Assembly (NCBI GenBank): GCA_018819515.1 | Contig: JAHJPX010000002.1 | Coordinates: 1 to 64,000 of the forward strand | Direction of reading: 5' to 3' | DNA: 64,000 bases | Origin: Gammaproteobacteria bacterium | Lineage (GTDB): Bacteria > Pseudomonadota > Gammaproteobacteria > Burkholderiales > Rhodocyclaceae | In this document: one piece after another, positions 23,810 through 32,735 of the stretch | Layout of the letters: the number at the start of each line of letters is the position of its first letter | Numbering within the stretch: the stretch's first letter is position 1 | The notes under the pieces: model-generated | What the model was told of the DNA's origin: nothing | The model's input: only the letters and a program-made list of their open reading frames with translations | The model's database searches: none | Translations under genes and position numbers: made by a program

Positions 23810-26395
23810 TCAGACCGTAACCGTATCCGCCACTTCCTGGAACTCGTCGATCTTGTTGAAGTTCATGTAGCGGTACACGTCGGCGGACTTGGCTTCCAGC
23901 GTATGCACGTTTTCCAGGTACTCCGCCAGCGTCGGAATGCGGCCTAGCAGGGCGCAGACGGCGGCGAGTTCCGCCGAAGTCAGGTAAACGCGGGTGTCGA
24001 TGCCGAGGCGGTTGGGGAAGTTGCGGGTCGAGGTGGATACGGCCGTGCTGCCCTTCTTCACCTGCGCCTGGTTGCCCATGCATAGCGAACAGCCGGGCAT
24101 TTCCATGCGCGCGCCGGATTTGCCGAGCACCGAGTAGTAGCCTTCCTCGTTCAATATCATCGCGTCCATCTTGGTCGGCGGCGCGATCCAGAGGCGGGTG
24201 GGGAGGTCGCTCCTGCCGTCGAGGATCTTGCCGGCGGCGCGGAAGTGGCCGATGTTGGTCATGCAACTGCCGATGAAGACTTCGTCGATCTTGTCGCCCT
24301 GCACGGCCGAGAGCGGCTTGACGTCGTCCGGGTCGTTCGGGCAGGCCAGCAATGGTTCCTTGATCTCGTTCATGTCGATCTCGATCACGGCGGCGTATTC
24401 GGCATCGGCGTCCGGTTGCAGCAGCGTGCCGTTGGCGATCCAGTCATCCATGGCCTTGATGCGGCGGCCCAGGGTACGCTTGTCTTCGTAGCCCTCGGCG
24501 ATCATCCACTTCATCAGCGTGATGTTGGAGTTCAGGTACTCGACGATGGGCTCCTTGTTCAGGCGCACGGTGCAGCCGGCGGCGGAACGCTCGGCCGAGG
24601 CGTCGGTCAGTTCGAAAGCCTGTTCGATCTTGAGGTCGGGCAGGCCTTCGATTTCGAGGATGCGGCCGGAGAAGATGTTCTTCTTGCCTTTCTTCTCGAC
24701 CGTGAGCAGGCCGGCCTTGATCGCGTAGTAGGGGATCGCATTGACCATGTCGCGCAGGGTGATGCCGGGTTGCATCTTGCCCTTGAAGCGCACGAGCACG
24801 GATTCCGGCATGTCGAGTGGCATGACACCCGTCGCAGCGGCGAAGGCGACCAGGCCCGAGCCGGCCGGGAAGGAAATGCCGATCGGGAAGCGGGTATGGG
24901 AATCGCCGCCGGTGCCGACGGTGTCGGGCAGCAGGAAGCGGTTGAGCCAGCTATGGATGATGCCGTCGCCGGGCTTGAGCGAGATGCCGCCGCGCGCCGT
25001 CATGAAGCTCGGCAGCGTGCGGTGGGTCTTGATGTCGACCAGCTTCGGATAGGCGGCGGTGTGACAGAAGGACTGCATCACCAGGTCGGCCGAGAAACCG
25101 AGGCAGGCGAGGTCCTTGAGTTCGTCGCGGGTCATGGGGCCGGTAGTGTCCTGGCTGCCGACCGAGGTCATCTTCGGTTCGCAGTAGGTGCCCGGGCGGA
25201 TGCCCTTGCCCTCAGGCAGACCGCAGGCGCGGCCGACCATCTTCTGTCCCAGCGTGTAGCCCTTGCCGGTGTCGGCCGGGTTCTGCGGCAGGCGGAAGAG
25301 GGTGGAAACGGGCAGGCCGAGGAATTCGCGCGCCTTGGTGGTGAGGCCGCGGCCGATGATCAGGTTGATGCGGCCACCGGCGCGCACTTCGTCGAGCAGC
25401 ACTTCCGATTTGTAGTCGAAGGTGGCGATGATCTGGGTGTTCTTCTCGATCTTCCTCTCGTAGGGGAAGATGTCGATCACATCGCCCATGTTCATGCCGC
25501 TGACGTCGCATTCGATCGGGAAGGCCCCTGCGTCTTCCTGCGTGTTGAAGAAGATCGGTGCGATCTTGTTGCCCAGGCAGTAGCCGCCGAAGCGCTTGTT
25601 GGGCACGAAGGGTATGTCGTCGCCGGTCCACCACAACACGGAGTTGGTGGCCGACTTGCGCGAGGATCCCGTACCGACCACGTCGCCGACGTAGGCGACC
25701 GGGTGGCCCTTCTTCTTCAGTTCCTCGAACAGCTTGATCGGGCCGCGCTCGCCGGGCCTCTCGGGCGTGATACCGTCGCGCGCATTCTTCAACATGGCGA
25801 GCGCGTGCAGCGGGATGTCCGGGCGGCTCCAGGCGTCGGGGGCGGGGGAGAGGTCGTCGGTGTTGGTCTCTCCCGTCACCTTGAAGACGGTGACGGAAAT
25901 CTTCTTCGGTACTTCGGGGCGGGAGGTGAACCACTCGGCGTCGGCCCAGGACTGCATCACGGCCTTCGCGTTGGCGTTGCCCGCCTTGGCCTTGTCGGCG
26001 ACGTCGTGGAAGGCGTCGAACATCAGCAGCGTGCCCTTCAAGCCCTTGGCGGCGATCTCGCCGACTTCGGCGTCGTCGAGCAGGTCGATCAACGGCTTGA
26101 CGTTGTAGCCCCCGAGCATGGTGCCGAGCAGCTCGGTGGCCTTGGCGCGGGAAATGGCGCTGCACGGCGTCTCGCCACGGCTGACTTTTGCGAGGAAGCC
26201 GGCCTTGACCTGGGCGGCATCGTCCACGCCGGCCGGCACGCGATGCGTGATCAGGTCGACGAGGAACGCCTCTTCGCCCTTGGGCGGATTCTCCAGCAGT
26301 TCGACCAGCGCAACGGTTTGCTGCTTGGTGAGGGGGAGGGGCGGAATGCCGAGGGCGGCGCGCTCGGCGACATGGGCTCTGTAGGCTTCCAGCAT
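23810..26395 (-). CDS. acnB: Aconitate hydratase B
   Basis: An 861-residue AcnB that interconverts citrate and isocitrate in the TCA cycle. It begins MLEAYRAHVAERAALGIPPLP with the HEAT-like and swivel domains, which is the AcnB order. The iron-sulfur cluster cysteines are seen in CLGFSADLVMQSFCH and PGCSLCMGNQA, and SCMTNIGHFRAAGK is also conserved. Residues about 69-77 read KVSRGETPC and are encoded by a copy of the 28-bp repeat; E. coli AcnB, as I recall it, has AIAKGEAKS at this place, with no change in length. It is last in a leftward mdh, citrate-lyase-like, acnB operon. Confidence 0.97.
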   Translation of the reverse strand: MLEAYRAHVAERAALGIPPLPLTKQQTVALVELLENPPKGEEAFLVDLITHRVPAGVDDAAQVKAGFLAKVSRGETPCSAISRAKATELLGTMLGGYNVKPLIDLLDDAEVGEIAAKGLKGTLLMFDAFHDVADKAKAGNANAKAVMQSWADAEWFTSRPEVPKKISVTVFKVTGETNTDDLSPAPDAWSRPDIPLHALAMLKNARDGITPERPGERGPIKLFEELKKKGHPVAYVGDVVGTGSSRKSATNSVLWWTGDDIPFVPNKRFGGYCLGNKIAPIFFNTQEDAGAFPIECDVSGMNMGDVIDIFPYERKIEKNTQIIATFDYKSEVLLDEVRAGGRINLIIGRGLTTKAREFLGLPVSTLFRLPQNPADTGKGYTLGQKMVGRACGLPEGKGIRPGTYCEPKMTSVGSQDTTGPMTRDELKDLACLGFSADLVMQSFCHTAAYPKLVDIKTHRTLPSFMTARGGISLKPGDGIIHSWLNRFLLPDTVGTGGDSHTRFPIGISFPAGSGLVAFAAATGVMPLDMPESVLVRFKGKMQPGITLRDMVNAIPYYAIKAGLLTVEKKGKKNIFSGRILEIEGLPDLKIEQAFELTDASAERSAAGCTVRLNKEPIVEYLNSNITLMKWMIAEGYEDKRTLGRRIKAMDDWIANGTLLQPDADAEYAAVIEIDMNEIKEPLLACPNDPDDVKPLSAVQGDKIDEVFIGSCMTNIGHFRAAGKILDGRSDLPTRLWIAPPTKMDAMILNEEGYYSVLGKSGARMEMPGCSLCMGNQAQVKKGSTAVSTSTRNFPNRLGIDTRVYLTSAELAAVCALLGRIPTLAEYLENVHTLEAKSADVYRYMNFNKIDEFQEVADTVTV
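26166..26191 (-). repeat. 28-bp dispersed repeat inside acnB
   Basis: On the minus strand, in the coding sense of acnB, the sequence is a perfect core with loop AG. It is translated as KVSRGETP at residues about 69-76. The protein stays in frame and aligns without a gap to remembered AcnB sequences. Confidence 0.85.
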
Positions 26396-26413
26396 GTTGT
26401 TGTCCTCTGTCTG

Positions 26414-27412
26414 TCAGGGTTGGGGGTAGGGGAAGAAACGGGAGAACGCCGGCTCGGCCACGGTCATACCTGTCGACCGTGCCCGTTGCAGGAGTTCCCA
26501 GTAGTAGCGGTACGACGCACGATCGTGCAGACGACCTTCGCGCTGGATCGGACCCCAGTCGGCATCCTGAGCGGCGAGCAGGATCGCGCCGGCTTCCTCG
26601 ACTTCGGCGAAGTCCGGCTGCATCGCTTCGACGATGGGTTCGATCTGGTTCGGGTGGATGCTCCACATGCGCAGGAAGCCGAATTCCAGCCGCGCACGGC
26701 GGGCATCTTCGGCAACGACTGCCGGGTCTCGAAACTCCGTCGTCACGTTGTGCGCCGGTACGATGCCGTTGCCGAGCGCGGCGGCGGCGATCTCGCACTT
26801 GGCGCGCACGATCAGCGGATGCGTGAACTGTCCCGGCGAACGCATAGCGGTGGCGGGAATCGCGCCATGGTGTGCGGAGACGAAATCCATCAGGCCGAAG
26901 TCCAGCGATTCGACTTCCGGCAGCGCGGCAATCTGCCAGGCGTCGCGCAGTGCACCGGGCGTCTCGATCAGGACATGCACGGGGATCTTCGCCGTGCTTT
27001 GCCGGCGGGCCAGCGTGTCGGACATCCAGGCGAGCTGCGTCTGCACGTCGGCGAGGCCGGTTGCCTTGGGCAGCACGACATACGGGATGCGCGGCGCGGC
27101 TTCGCGCAGCAGAATTTCCAGGTCGGCACGCCAGAACTCGTGATGGGCGTCGTGGATGCGTACGCCCATGCGGCCATGCGTGTTCTCGGGCGCGTTGAGC
27201 AGGCGGGCGACCATCGTTGCATGTTCGATCTCCCCCCCGGCCGGCGCACCATCCTCGCAGTCGGCTGTGATATCGAAGATCGGCCCCAGTTCTTTTTGCA
27301 ACTGGAGCGCCTTGCCGATCAGTTTCTCGCTGCCTGCGTAGTGTTCGCAGGCGGCCAGGGTCGGGAACGGCCGGCCGCCCGCGTAGAGCACTTCGGAGGG
27401 ATGAAGTGCCAT
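26414..27412 (-). CDS. HpcH/HpaI aldolase / citrate lyase beta-like protein
   Basis: A 332-residue TIM-barrel enzyme of the CitE / malyl-CoA lyase superfamily, which cleaves or forms C-C bonds in CoA thioesters or oxo-acids using Mg2+. Motifs seen are FDITADCEDGAPAGGE (metal-binding Glu and Asp), GVRIHDAHHEFW, VLPKATGL and HVLIETPGALRDAW. The start is ATG 27412 (MALHPSEVLYAGG); an upstream extension within the frame would run back into mdh. It lies 13 bases after mdh and 18 before acnB. This position among TCA genes is common in betaproteobacteria, but its substrate is not clear from sequence. Confidence 0.85.
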   Translation of the reverse strand: MALHPSEVLYAGGRPFPTLAACEHYAGSEKLIGKALQLQKELGPIFDITADCEDGAPAGGEIEHATMVARLLNAPENTHGRMGVRIHDAHHEFWRADLEILLREAAPRIPYVVLPKATGLADVQTQLAWMSDTLARRQSTAKIPVHVLIETPGALRDAWQIAALPEVESLDFGLMDFVSAHHGAIPATAMRSPGQFTHPLIVRAKCEIAAAALGNGIVPAHNVTTEFRDPAVVAEDARRARLEFGFLRMWSIHPNQIEPIVEAMQPDFAEVEEAGAILLAAQDADWGPIQREGRLHDRASYRYYWELLQRARSTGMTVAEPAFSRFFPYPQP

Positions 27413-27425
27413 GGCGGCCCGTCGC

Positions 27426-28415
27426 TCAGGCGAACAGGTGCTTGACGCCGTCGCGCTCTTCGGTGAGTTCCTTGAGCGTGAAGTCCATCTTCTCGCGCGA
27501 GAAGGCGTCGATTTCAAGGCCCTTGACCACTTCCCACTTGCCGTCGGCGCAGGTGCAGGGCATGCCGTAGATCATGCCCTCGGGGATGCCGTAGGAACCG
27601 TCGGAAACGACGCCCATGGTGACCCACTTGCCGTTGGTGCCCAGGTTCCAGTCGCGCATGTGGCCGATGGCGGCGTTGGCGGCCGAAGCGGCGGAGGAGA
27701 GGCCGCGCGCTTCGATGATGGCGGCGCCGCGCTTGCCGACTTTCGGGATGTACTCGTTCTTGTACCAGGCTTCGTCATTCACCAGTGCCGGGGCGGCCTT
27801 GCCGCCAACCGTGGCGAAGCGGATGTCCGGATACATGGTGGGCGAGTGGTTGCCCCAGACGACCATTTTCTCGATGTCGGTGACGGCCGCGCCGGTGCGC
27901 GTCGCCAGTTGCGAGACGGCGCGGTTGTGGTCGAGGCGCATCATCGAGGTGAATGAGGTGTTGGGCAGGTTCTTCGCAGTGTTCATGGCGATCAGGGCGT
28001 TCGTGTTGGCCGGATTGCCGACGACGATGATCTTGATGTCGCGGGAGGCGACCTCGTCGATCGCCTGACCCTGCGCGGTGAATATCTTGGCGTTTTCGAG
28101 CAGCAGGTCCTTGCGCTCCATGCCGGGGCCACGCGGTCGGGCGCCGACCAGCAGCGCCTGCTGGGCATCCTTGAAGGCGACCTTCGGGTCGGAGGTGCCG
28201 ACCATCCCGGCCAGCAGCGGGAAGGCGCAGTCTTCCAGTTCCATCATCACGCCCTTCAAGGCCTGCTGGGCCTTGTCCATGGGTAGTTCGAGCATCTGCA
28301 GGATGACCGGTTGGTCCTTGCCGAGCATTTCGCCACTGGCGATGCGGAACAGCAGTGCGTAACCGATTTGGCCGGCGGCGCCGGTGACGGCGACTCGGAC
28401 GGGGGCTTTGGCCAT
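27426..28415 (-). CDS. mdh: Malate dehydrogenase
   Basis: A 329-residue NAD-dependent malate dehydrogenase that oxidises malate to oxaloacetate. It has the Rossmann motif VTGAAGQIGYALLFRI at the start, the substrate-binding loop region GARPRGPGMERKDLL, VVGNPANTNALIA, and the catalytic His in VVWGNHSPTMYPD. ATG 28415 is chosen because AGGAG sits eight bases before it; the frame extends back to 28436 without a site. It is first in the leftward operon, transcribed from the promoter at 28544-28573. Confidence 0.97.
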   Translation of the reverse strand: MAKAPVRVAVTGAAGQIGYALLFRIASGEMLGKDQPVILQMLELPMDKAQQALKGVMMELEDCAFPLLAGMVGTSDPKVAFKDAQQALLVGARPRGPGMERKDLLLENAKIFTAQGQAIDEVASRDIKIIVVGNPANTNALIAMNTAKNLPNTSFTSMMRLDHNRAVSQLATRTGAAVTDIEKMVVWGNHSPTMYPDIRFATVGGKAAPALVNDEAWYKNEYIPKVGKRGAAIIEARGLSSAASAANAAIGHMRDWNLGTNGKWVTMGVVSDGSYGIPEGMIYGMPCTCADGKWEVVKGLEIDAFSREKMDFTLKELTEERDGVKHLFA

Positions 28416-28543
28416 ATAAGGACTCCTAGGCAGCATGGTTGAAGGAAAGCAAAACTGACTCGGCGATACTTCTGGGGGGTCAGGAGCGGCGGGCTGGACG
28501 AGTCGTCTGCCGCGCGTGCTCAGGACCGGGCACCGTGGCGGCG

Positions 28544-28573
28544 ATCATAGTCTGCGGGTGCGCGACCTGTCAA
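28544..28573 (-). promoter_or_regulatory. Sigma-70-type promoter of mdh
   Basis: On the minus strand a perfect TTGACA (28573-28568) is followed after 18 bases by TATGAT (28549-28544). Transcription would begin near 28537, giving a leader of about 120 bases before mdh. Confidence 0.65.
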
Positions 28574-28583
28574 TAGTTATTAG

Positions 28584-28604
28584 ATAAAAGATATAAGACA
28601 TAAG
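28584..28604. promoter_or_regulatory. Candidate GntR operator: three 7-bp repeats
   Basis: ATAAAAG, ATATAAG and ACATAAG stand end to end, in an A/T-rich island within GC-rich sequence. They lie about 10 bases upstream of the mdh -35 box and 45 bases before the divergent gntR start. This is the natural place for the GntR protein encoded next door to bind and control both directions. Confidence 0.5.
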
Positions 28605-28648
28605 ATGGACTATGGACGAGTCGAAAAAAATATGTTCCAATGCGACGC

Positions 28649-29377
28649 ATGGCGACTGAGTCCCCCACCTTCAGCCCACTTTACCAGCAGATCAAGAGCC
28701 TGATCGTTCAGGCGCTCGATGGCGGCGAATGGCGTCCGGGCGAGGTGATTCCTTCCGAAGGCGAACTCGCAGTGCGTTATGGCGTCAGCCAAGGCACGGT
28801 ACGCAAGGCCATAGACGAACTGGCAGCAGACAACCTGCTGTTGCGCCGGCAGGGCAAGGGCACTTTCGTCGCATCGCATAACGATCCCAAGGCATTTTTC
28901 CGCTTTCTTCGCTTGCAGTCGCTGAACGGCGTTGCCGAGTCTTCGCGCAGCGTGCCGCTGGAATGCTGGCGCGCCAAGGCGGGCCAGGAGGCGGCGCGGG
29001 TGCTGGGTATGAAGCTTGCCGATCCGATCATCATCGTCCGGCGCCTGCTCGAGTTTTCCGGAAAGCCCGTCGTGCTCGATGAAATCTACTTGCGCGGCGA
29101 CATATTCAAGGATCTGACGCTGGACATGCTGAAGGAATGGCAGGGCTCGCTTTATGGACTGTTCGAGGCGCATTTCGGCGTGCGCATGGTGCACGCCGAG
29201 GAGCGACTGCGAGCGGTGGCGGCCGACAGGACGGCGGCTGATCTGCTTGGCGTGCGCGAGGGCATGCCGCTGCTTTCCGTCGAGCGGATCAGTTTCACTT
29301 ACGGGGCCAAGCCCGTGGAGTGGCGCCGCGGTTTGTACTCGACCGCGGAGCATTGCTACGTCAACGAATTAGGCTAG
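28649..29377 (+). CDS. GntR family regulator (HutC type) of the TCA cluster
   Basis: A regulator of about 242 residues. The winged helix-turn-helix (about 10-75) shows the GntR pattern IPSEGELAVRYGVSQGTVRKAIDELAADNLLLRRQGKGTFV. The C-terminal part (about 95-235) is the UTRA/HutC effector domain (RRLLEFSGKPVVLDEIYLRGDIF, HFGVRMVHAEERLRAVAADRTAADLLGV). It sits between the leftward mdh operon and the rightward sdh genes, so it probably senses a TCA-related metabolite and controls them. The start is taken as MATESPTF (28649); ATG at 28640 is also in frame. Confidence 0.9.
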   Translation: MATESPTFSPLYQQIKSLIVQALDGGEWRPGEVIPSEGELAVRYGVSQGTVRKAIDELAADNLLLRRQGKGTFVASHNDPKAFFRFLRLQSLNGVAESSRSVPLECWRAKAGQEAARVLGMKLADPIIIVRRLLEFSGKPVVLDEIYLRGDIFKDLTLDMLKEWQGSLYGLFEAHFGVRMVHAEERLRAVAADRTAADLLGVREGMPLLSVERISFTYGAKPVEWRRGLYSTAEHCYVNELG

Positions 29378-29494
29378 GGTGAAGAAAATGCCCGACGATC
29401 ATGCTCGACCATGTCGATAACGTGGGTTTCTGGCAGTTTTAGGTGGCTTTATAGGTAAAATGTGTTGCAGCGTAACAAGTGAAGGAGTCAGCGC

Positions 29495-29878
29495 ATGGCT
29501 GATCTAGTAAAAAAACGGCCGAAATACCTGAATCTGTTCGAGATCAAGTTGCCCCTTCCTGGTTGGGTATCGATTTTGCATCGCGTCAGTGGCGCCGGGC
29601 TGTTCCTGATGCTGCCCTTGCTGATCTGGCTGTTCGGATTATCGTTAGGGTCGCCCGAGAGCTACGCGAGCTTCCAGGCGATCACCGGCCACCCGTTGGT
29701 CAAACTGATTCTGCTCGGTCTGTTGTGGGCCTACCTGCACCACTTTTGCATGGGCATCCGCATTCTGCTTCTCGACATGCACATCGGCATCGAGAAGGTA
29801 CCTGCGTTCAGGTCGTCCATCGCGGTGCTGGTTGTCAGTCTCTCGCTGACCGCATTGTTGGGAGCGAAACTATGGTGA
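29495..29878 (+). CDS. sdhC: Succinate dehydrogenase cytochrome b556 subunit
   Basis: A 127-residue membrane anchor of complex II with three helices. The family signature WVSILHRVSGAGLFLMLP (about 25-42) begins the first helix, and LHHFCMGIRILLLDMHIG (about 82-99) carries the second; its His residues are candidates for haem contact. GAAGGAG precedes the ATG. It overlaps sdhD by seven bases and begins the sdhCDAB operon, preceded by a 117-base gap after gntR. Confidence 0.95.
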   Translation: MADLVKKRPKYLNLFEIKLPLPGWVSILHRVSGAGLFLMLPLLIWLFGLSLGSPESYASFQAITGHPLVKLILLGLLWAYLHHFCMGIRILLLDMHIGIEKVPAFRSSIAVLVVSLSLTALLGAKLW

Positions 29879-30216
29879 CCCGCGTCGTCGTCGGCGCCCA
29901 CTACGGGCTCAAGGACTGGTTGGCCCAGCGAATCACCGCCGCCTTCATGGTTGCGTACACGTTGTTGATGGCGGTCTTGATTCCGTTCGCCAACGATGGC
30001 TACGAGGGTTGGCGCGATCTCATGGCCAATGGCTTCGTCCGCTTCGTCACTTTCCTGTTCATCGTCAGCCTTTGCTACCACGCCTGGGTCGGCATCCGCG
30101 ACATCTGGATGGACTACGTCAAACCTACCGCGGTTCGCCTCACCTTGCATGTACTGACCGCCATGGCGCTGATCGGTTACGCCGGTTGGGCCGCGCAGAT
30201 CATCTGGAGGCTCTGA
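29872..30216 (+). CDS. sdhD: Succinate dehydrogenase membrane anchor subunit
   Basis: A 114-residue second membrane subunit of complex II with three hydrophobic helices. It has the conserved stretches GLKDWLAQRITAAFMVAY near the start and YHAWVGIRDIWMDYVKP (about 76-92), where quinone and haem ligands lie. ATG at 29872 overlaps the sdhC stop. The product pairs with SdhC to hold the catalytic SdhAB in the inner membrane. Confidence 0.93.
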   Translation: MVTRVVVGAHYGLKDWLAQRITAAFMVAYTLLMAVLIPFANDGYEGWRDLMANGFVRFVTFLFIVSLCYHAWVGIRDIWMDYVKPTAVRLTLHVLTAMALIGYAGWAAQIIWRL

Positions 30217-30218
30217 TC

Positions 30219-32006
30219 GTGAGCGTAACCATTCGTACTTTCGATGCGGTTATCGTCGGCGCCGGCGGCGCCGGCCTGCGTGCCGCCATTCAGCTTTCGG
30301 AGTCGGGCTTCAAGACCGCAGTCATCACCAAGGTCTTTCCGACGCGTTCCCATACCGTTGCGGCGCAAGGCGGAGTTGCCGCTTCGCTCGGTAACTCCGA
30401 GGAGGATCACTGGCACTGGCACATGTACGACACCGTAAAAGGGTCCGACTGGCTCGGCGACCAGGACGCCATCGAATTCATGTGTCGCAAGGCCAACGAG
30501 TGCGTCATCGAGCTGGAACACTACGGCATGCCATTCGATCGCACCGACGCCGGCAAGATCTACCAGCGTCCGTTCGGCGGCCATATGTCGAATTTTGGCG
30601 AGAAGCCGGTGCGCCGTTCCTGCGCCGCAGCCGACCGCACCGGTCACGCGATGCTGCATGCGATGTACCAGCGCAACGTCAAAGCCAATACGCAGTTCTT
30701 CGTCGAATGGATGGCGCTGGACCTGATTCGTGACGCTGAAGGAGAAGTGCTCGGCGTTACGGCGATGGATATGGAGACTGGCGAAATCGTCGCTTTCCAC
30801 GCCAAGGCAACCATCTTCGCCACCGGCGGCGCGGGGCGCATCTACTACAGTTCGACCAACGCCTTCATCAATACCGGCGATGGCCTCGGCATGGCAGCGC
30901 GCGCCGGCATCCCGCTCGAGGATATGGAGTTCTGGCAATTCCACCCGACCGGTGTGGCCGGCGCGGGGGTGCTGATTACCGAGGGTGTGCGCGGCGAAGG
31001 TGGCATCCTGCGCAACAGTCAGGGCGAGCGTTTCATGGAGCGCTATGCGCCCAATGCCAAGGACCTCGCCTCGCGCGACGTCGTGTCGCGAGCGATGACC
31101 ACCGAGATCAACGAGGGGCGCGGTTGCGGTCCGCACAAGGATTTTGTGCTGCTGGACATCTCGCACCTCGACCCGGCGACCATCATGAAGCGGCTGCCCG
31201 GCATTCGCGAGATTGCCATCCAGTTTGCCGGTGTCGATCCGATCAAGGAACCGATTCCGGTCGTACCGACGGCGCATTACCAGATGGGCGGCATTCCGAC
31301 CAACTACTTTGGCCAGGTTGTGGTGCCGCAGGGCAACTCGAAGGCTGCTGTGGTGCCCGGCTTCTACGCCGCCGGCGAGTGTGCCTGCGCTTCGGTACAT
31401 GGTGCCAACCGCCTGGGTACCAACTCGCTTCTCGACCTGCTGGTGTTCGGCAAGTCGGCCGGCGAATCGGCCGTCGAGGAACTGAAGAAGTCGCCCAAGG
31501 CGCACAAGCCGCTGCCGCAAGGCGAGATCGACCGCGCGCTGACGCGCGTCAATCGCATCGATACCCAGAAGGGCGGTGCCAACGTCCACGAAACCCAGTT
31601 GGCCATGCGTCGCACCATGCAGAAACATGCCGGCGTGTTCCGTTTTGCTGACTTGTTGAAAGAGGGCGTCGAAAAGATTGAGGAAGTTCGGAAGGATGCG
31701 CTGCGCACCGAAATTGCGGACAAGTCCAAGGTCTTCAATACCGCCCGCGTCGAGGCTCTGGAACTGGAAAACCTGGTCGAGGTGGCGGTGGCGACGATGG
31801 TGTCGGCCGAGGCGCGCAAGGAATCGCGCGGCGCCCATGTGCGCGACGACGCGCCGGATACCGAACAGCGTCCGAACGGTCGTGACGACGAGAACTGGCT
31901 CAAGCACACGCTTTGGTACAAGGAGGACAACCGGCTCGACTACAAGGCAGTGAAGCTGACACCGCTCTCCGTCGAAACCATTGCTCTCAAGAAGCGCGCC
32001 TACTAA
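30219..32006 (+). CDS. sdhA: Succinate dehydrogenase flavoprotein subunit
   Basis: A 595-residue catalytic flavoprotein that oxidises succinate to fumarate. It has the FAD-binding motif VIVGAGGAGLRAA at the start, SHTVAAQGG with the His that carries covalent FAD, and the active-site stretches HPTGVAGAGVLITEGVRGEGG and HGANRLGTNSLLDLLVFG. GTG at 30219 is chosen because GGAGG lies about ten bases before it, just inside the end of sdhD; it gives the standard N-terminus SVTIRTFDAVIVG. It lies ten bases before sdhB. Confidence 0.97.
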   Translation: MSVTIRTFDAVIVGAGGAGLRAAIQLSESGFKTAVITKVFPTRSHTVAAQGGVAASLGNSEEDHWHWHMYDTVKGSDWLGDQDAIEFMCRKANECVIELEHYGMPFDRTDAGKIYQRPFGGHMSNFGEKPVRRSCAAADRTGHAMLHAMYQRNVKANTQFFVEWMALDLIRDAEGEVLGVTAMDMETGEIVAFHAKATIFATGGAGRIYYSSTNAFINTGDGLGMAARAGIPLEDMEFWQFHPTGVAGAGVLITEGVRGEGGILRNSQGERFMERYAPNAKDLASRDVVSRAMTTEINEGRGCGPHKDFVLLDISHLDPATIMKRLPGIREIAIQFAGVDPIKEPIPVVPTAHYQMGGIPTNYFGQVVVPQGNSKAAVVPGFYAAGECACASVHGANRLGTNSLLDLLVFGKSAGESAVEELKKSPKAHKPLPQGEIDRALTRVNRIDTQKGGANVHETQLAMRRTMQKHAGVFRFADLLKEGVEKIEEVRKDALRTEIADKSKVFNTARVEALELENLVEVAVATMVSAEARKESRGAHVRDDAPDTEQRPNGRDDENWLKHTLWYKEDNRLDYKAVKLTPLSVETIALKKRAY

Positions 32007-32015
32007 GGAAGAAAG

Positions 32016-32732
32016 ATGACTACGCGCACGCTTAAATTCAGGATTTACCGGTACGACCCCGACAAGGACGTCAAGCCCTACATGCAGGACATTTCGGTCG
32101 AGGTCGATTCGACGGACCGCAAGCTGCTTGATGCGCTGGTGAAGCTGAAGGCGAAGGACGACTCGATTGCTTTTCGGCGTTCCTGCCGCGAGGGCGTCTG
32201 CGGTTCCGATGCGATGAACATCAACGGACGCAACGGGCTTGCCTGCCTGACCGATCTGAGCGCCTTTCCCGATAGCAAGGCCATCGTGTTGCGGCCGCTG
32301 CCCGGGCTGCCCGTGATCCGTGACCTGATCGTGGACATGACACAGTTCTTCAAGCAGTACCACTCGATCAAGCCGTACCTGATCAACAACGATCCGCCAC
32401 CGGAGCGCGAGCGCCTGCAATCGCCGGAGGATCGCGAGGAGTTGAACGGGCTCTACGAGTGCATCCTGTGTGCCTGTTGTTCGACTTCCTGTCCGTCGTT
32501 CTGGTGGAACCCGGACAAGTTTGTCGGTCCGGCCGGCTTGTTGGCCGCCTACCGCTTCATCGCCGATACGCGTGATCAGGCGACCAGCGAGCGACTTGAC
32601 AATCTGGAAGATCCGTATCGGCTGTTCCGCTGCCACACCATCATGAACTGCGTCGATGTCTGCCCGAAGGGACTCAATCCCACCAAGGCGATCGGCAAGA
32701 TCAAGGACATGATGGTGCGGCGAGCGGTCTAG
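32016..32732 (+). CDS. sdhB: Succinate dehydrogenase iron-sulfur subunit
   Basis: A 238-residue electron-transfer subunit. The 2Fe-2S cluster motif is CREGVCGSDAMNINGRNGLAC (about 59-79). The 4Fe-4S and 3Fe-4S cysteines lie in CILCACCSTSCPSFWW (about 149-164) and CHTIMNCVDVCPKGLNP (about 207-223). It moves electrons from SdhA to quinone. An AGGAAG ribosome site precedes the ATG, and sdhE follows after three bases. Confidence 0.97.
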   Translation: MTTRTLKFRIYRYDPDKDVKPYMQDISVEVDSTDRKLLDALVKLKAKDDSIAFRRSCREGVCGSDAMNINGRNGLACLTDLSAFPDSKAIVLRPLPGLPVIRDLIVDMTQFFKQYHSIKPYLINNDPPPERERLQSPEDREELNGLYECILCACCSTSCPSFWWNPDKFVGPAGLLAAYRFIADTRDQATSERLDNLEDPYRLFRCHTIMNCVDVCPKGLNPTKAIGKIKDMMVRRAV

Positions 32733-32735
32733 TCC

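Noticed and set aside
24245..27445. A 1066-codon open frame on the + strand
   Set aside because: It lies opposite acnB and the citrate-lyase-like gene, which are certain. Its product has no family resemblance and is biased in Gly, Asp, Val and His, as expected for an antisense frame in GC-rich DNA.
27413..27517. Longer N-terminus for the citrate-lyase-like protein
   Set aside because: It would overlap the end of mdh with a Ser/Arg-rich non-homologous extension; MALHPSEVLYAGG is the conserved start.
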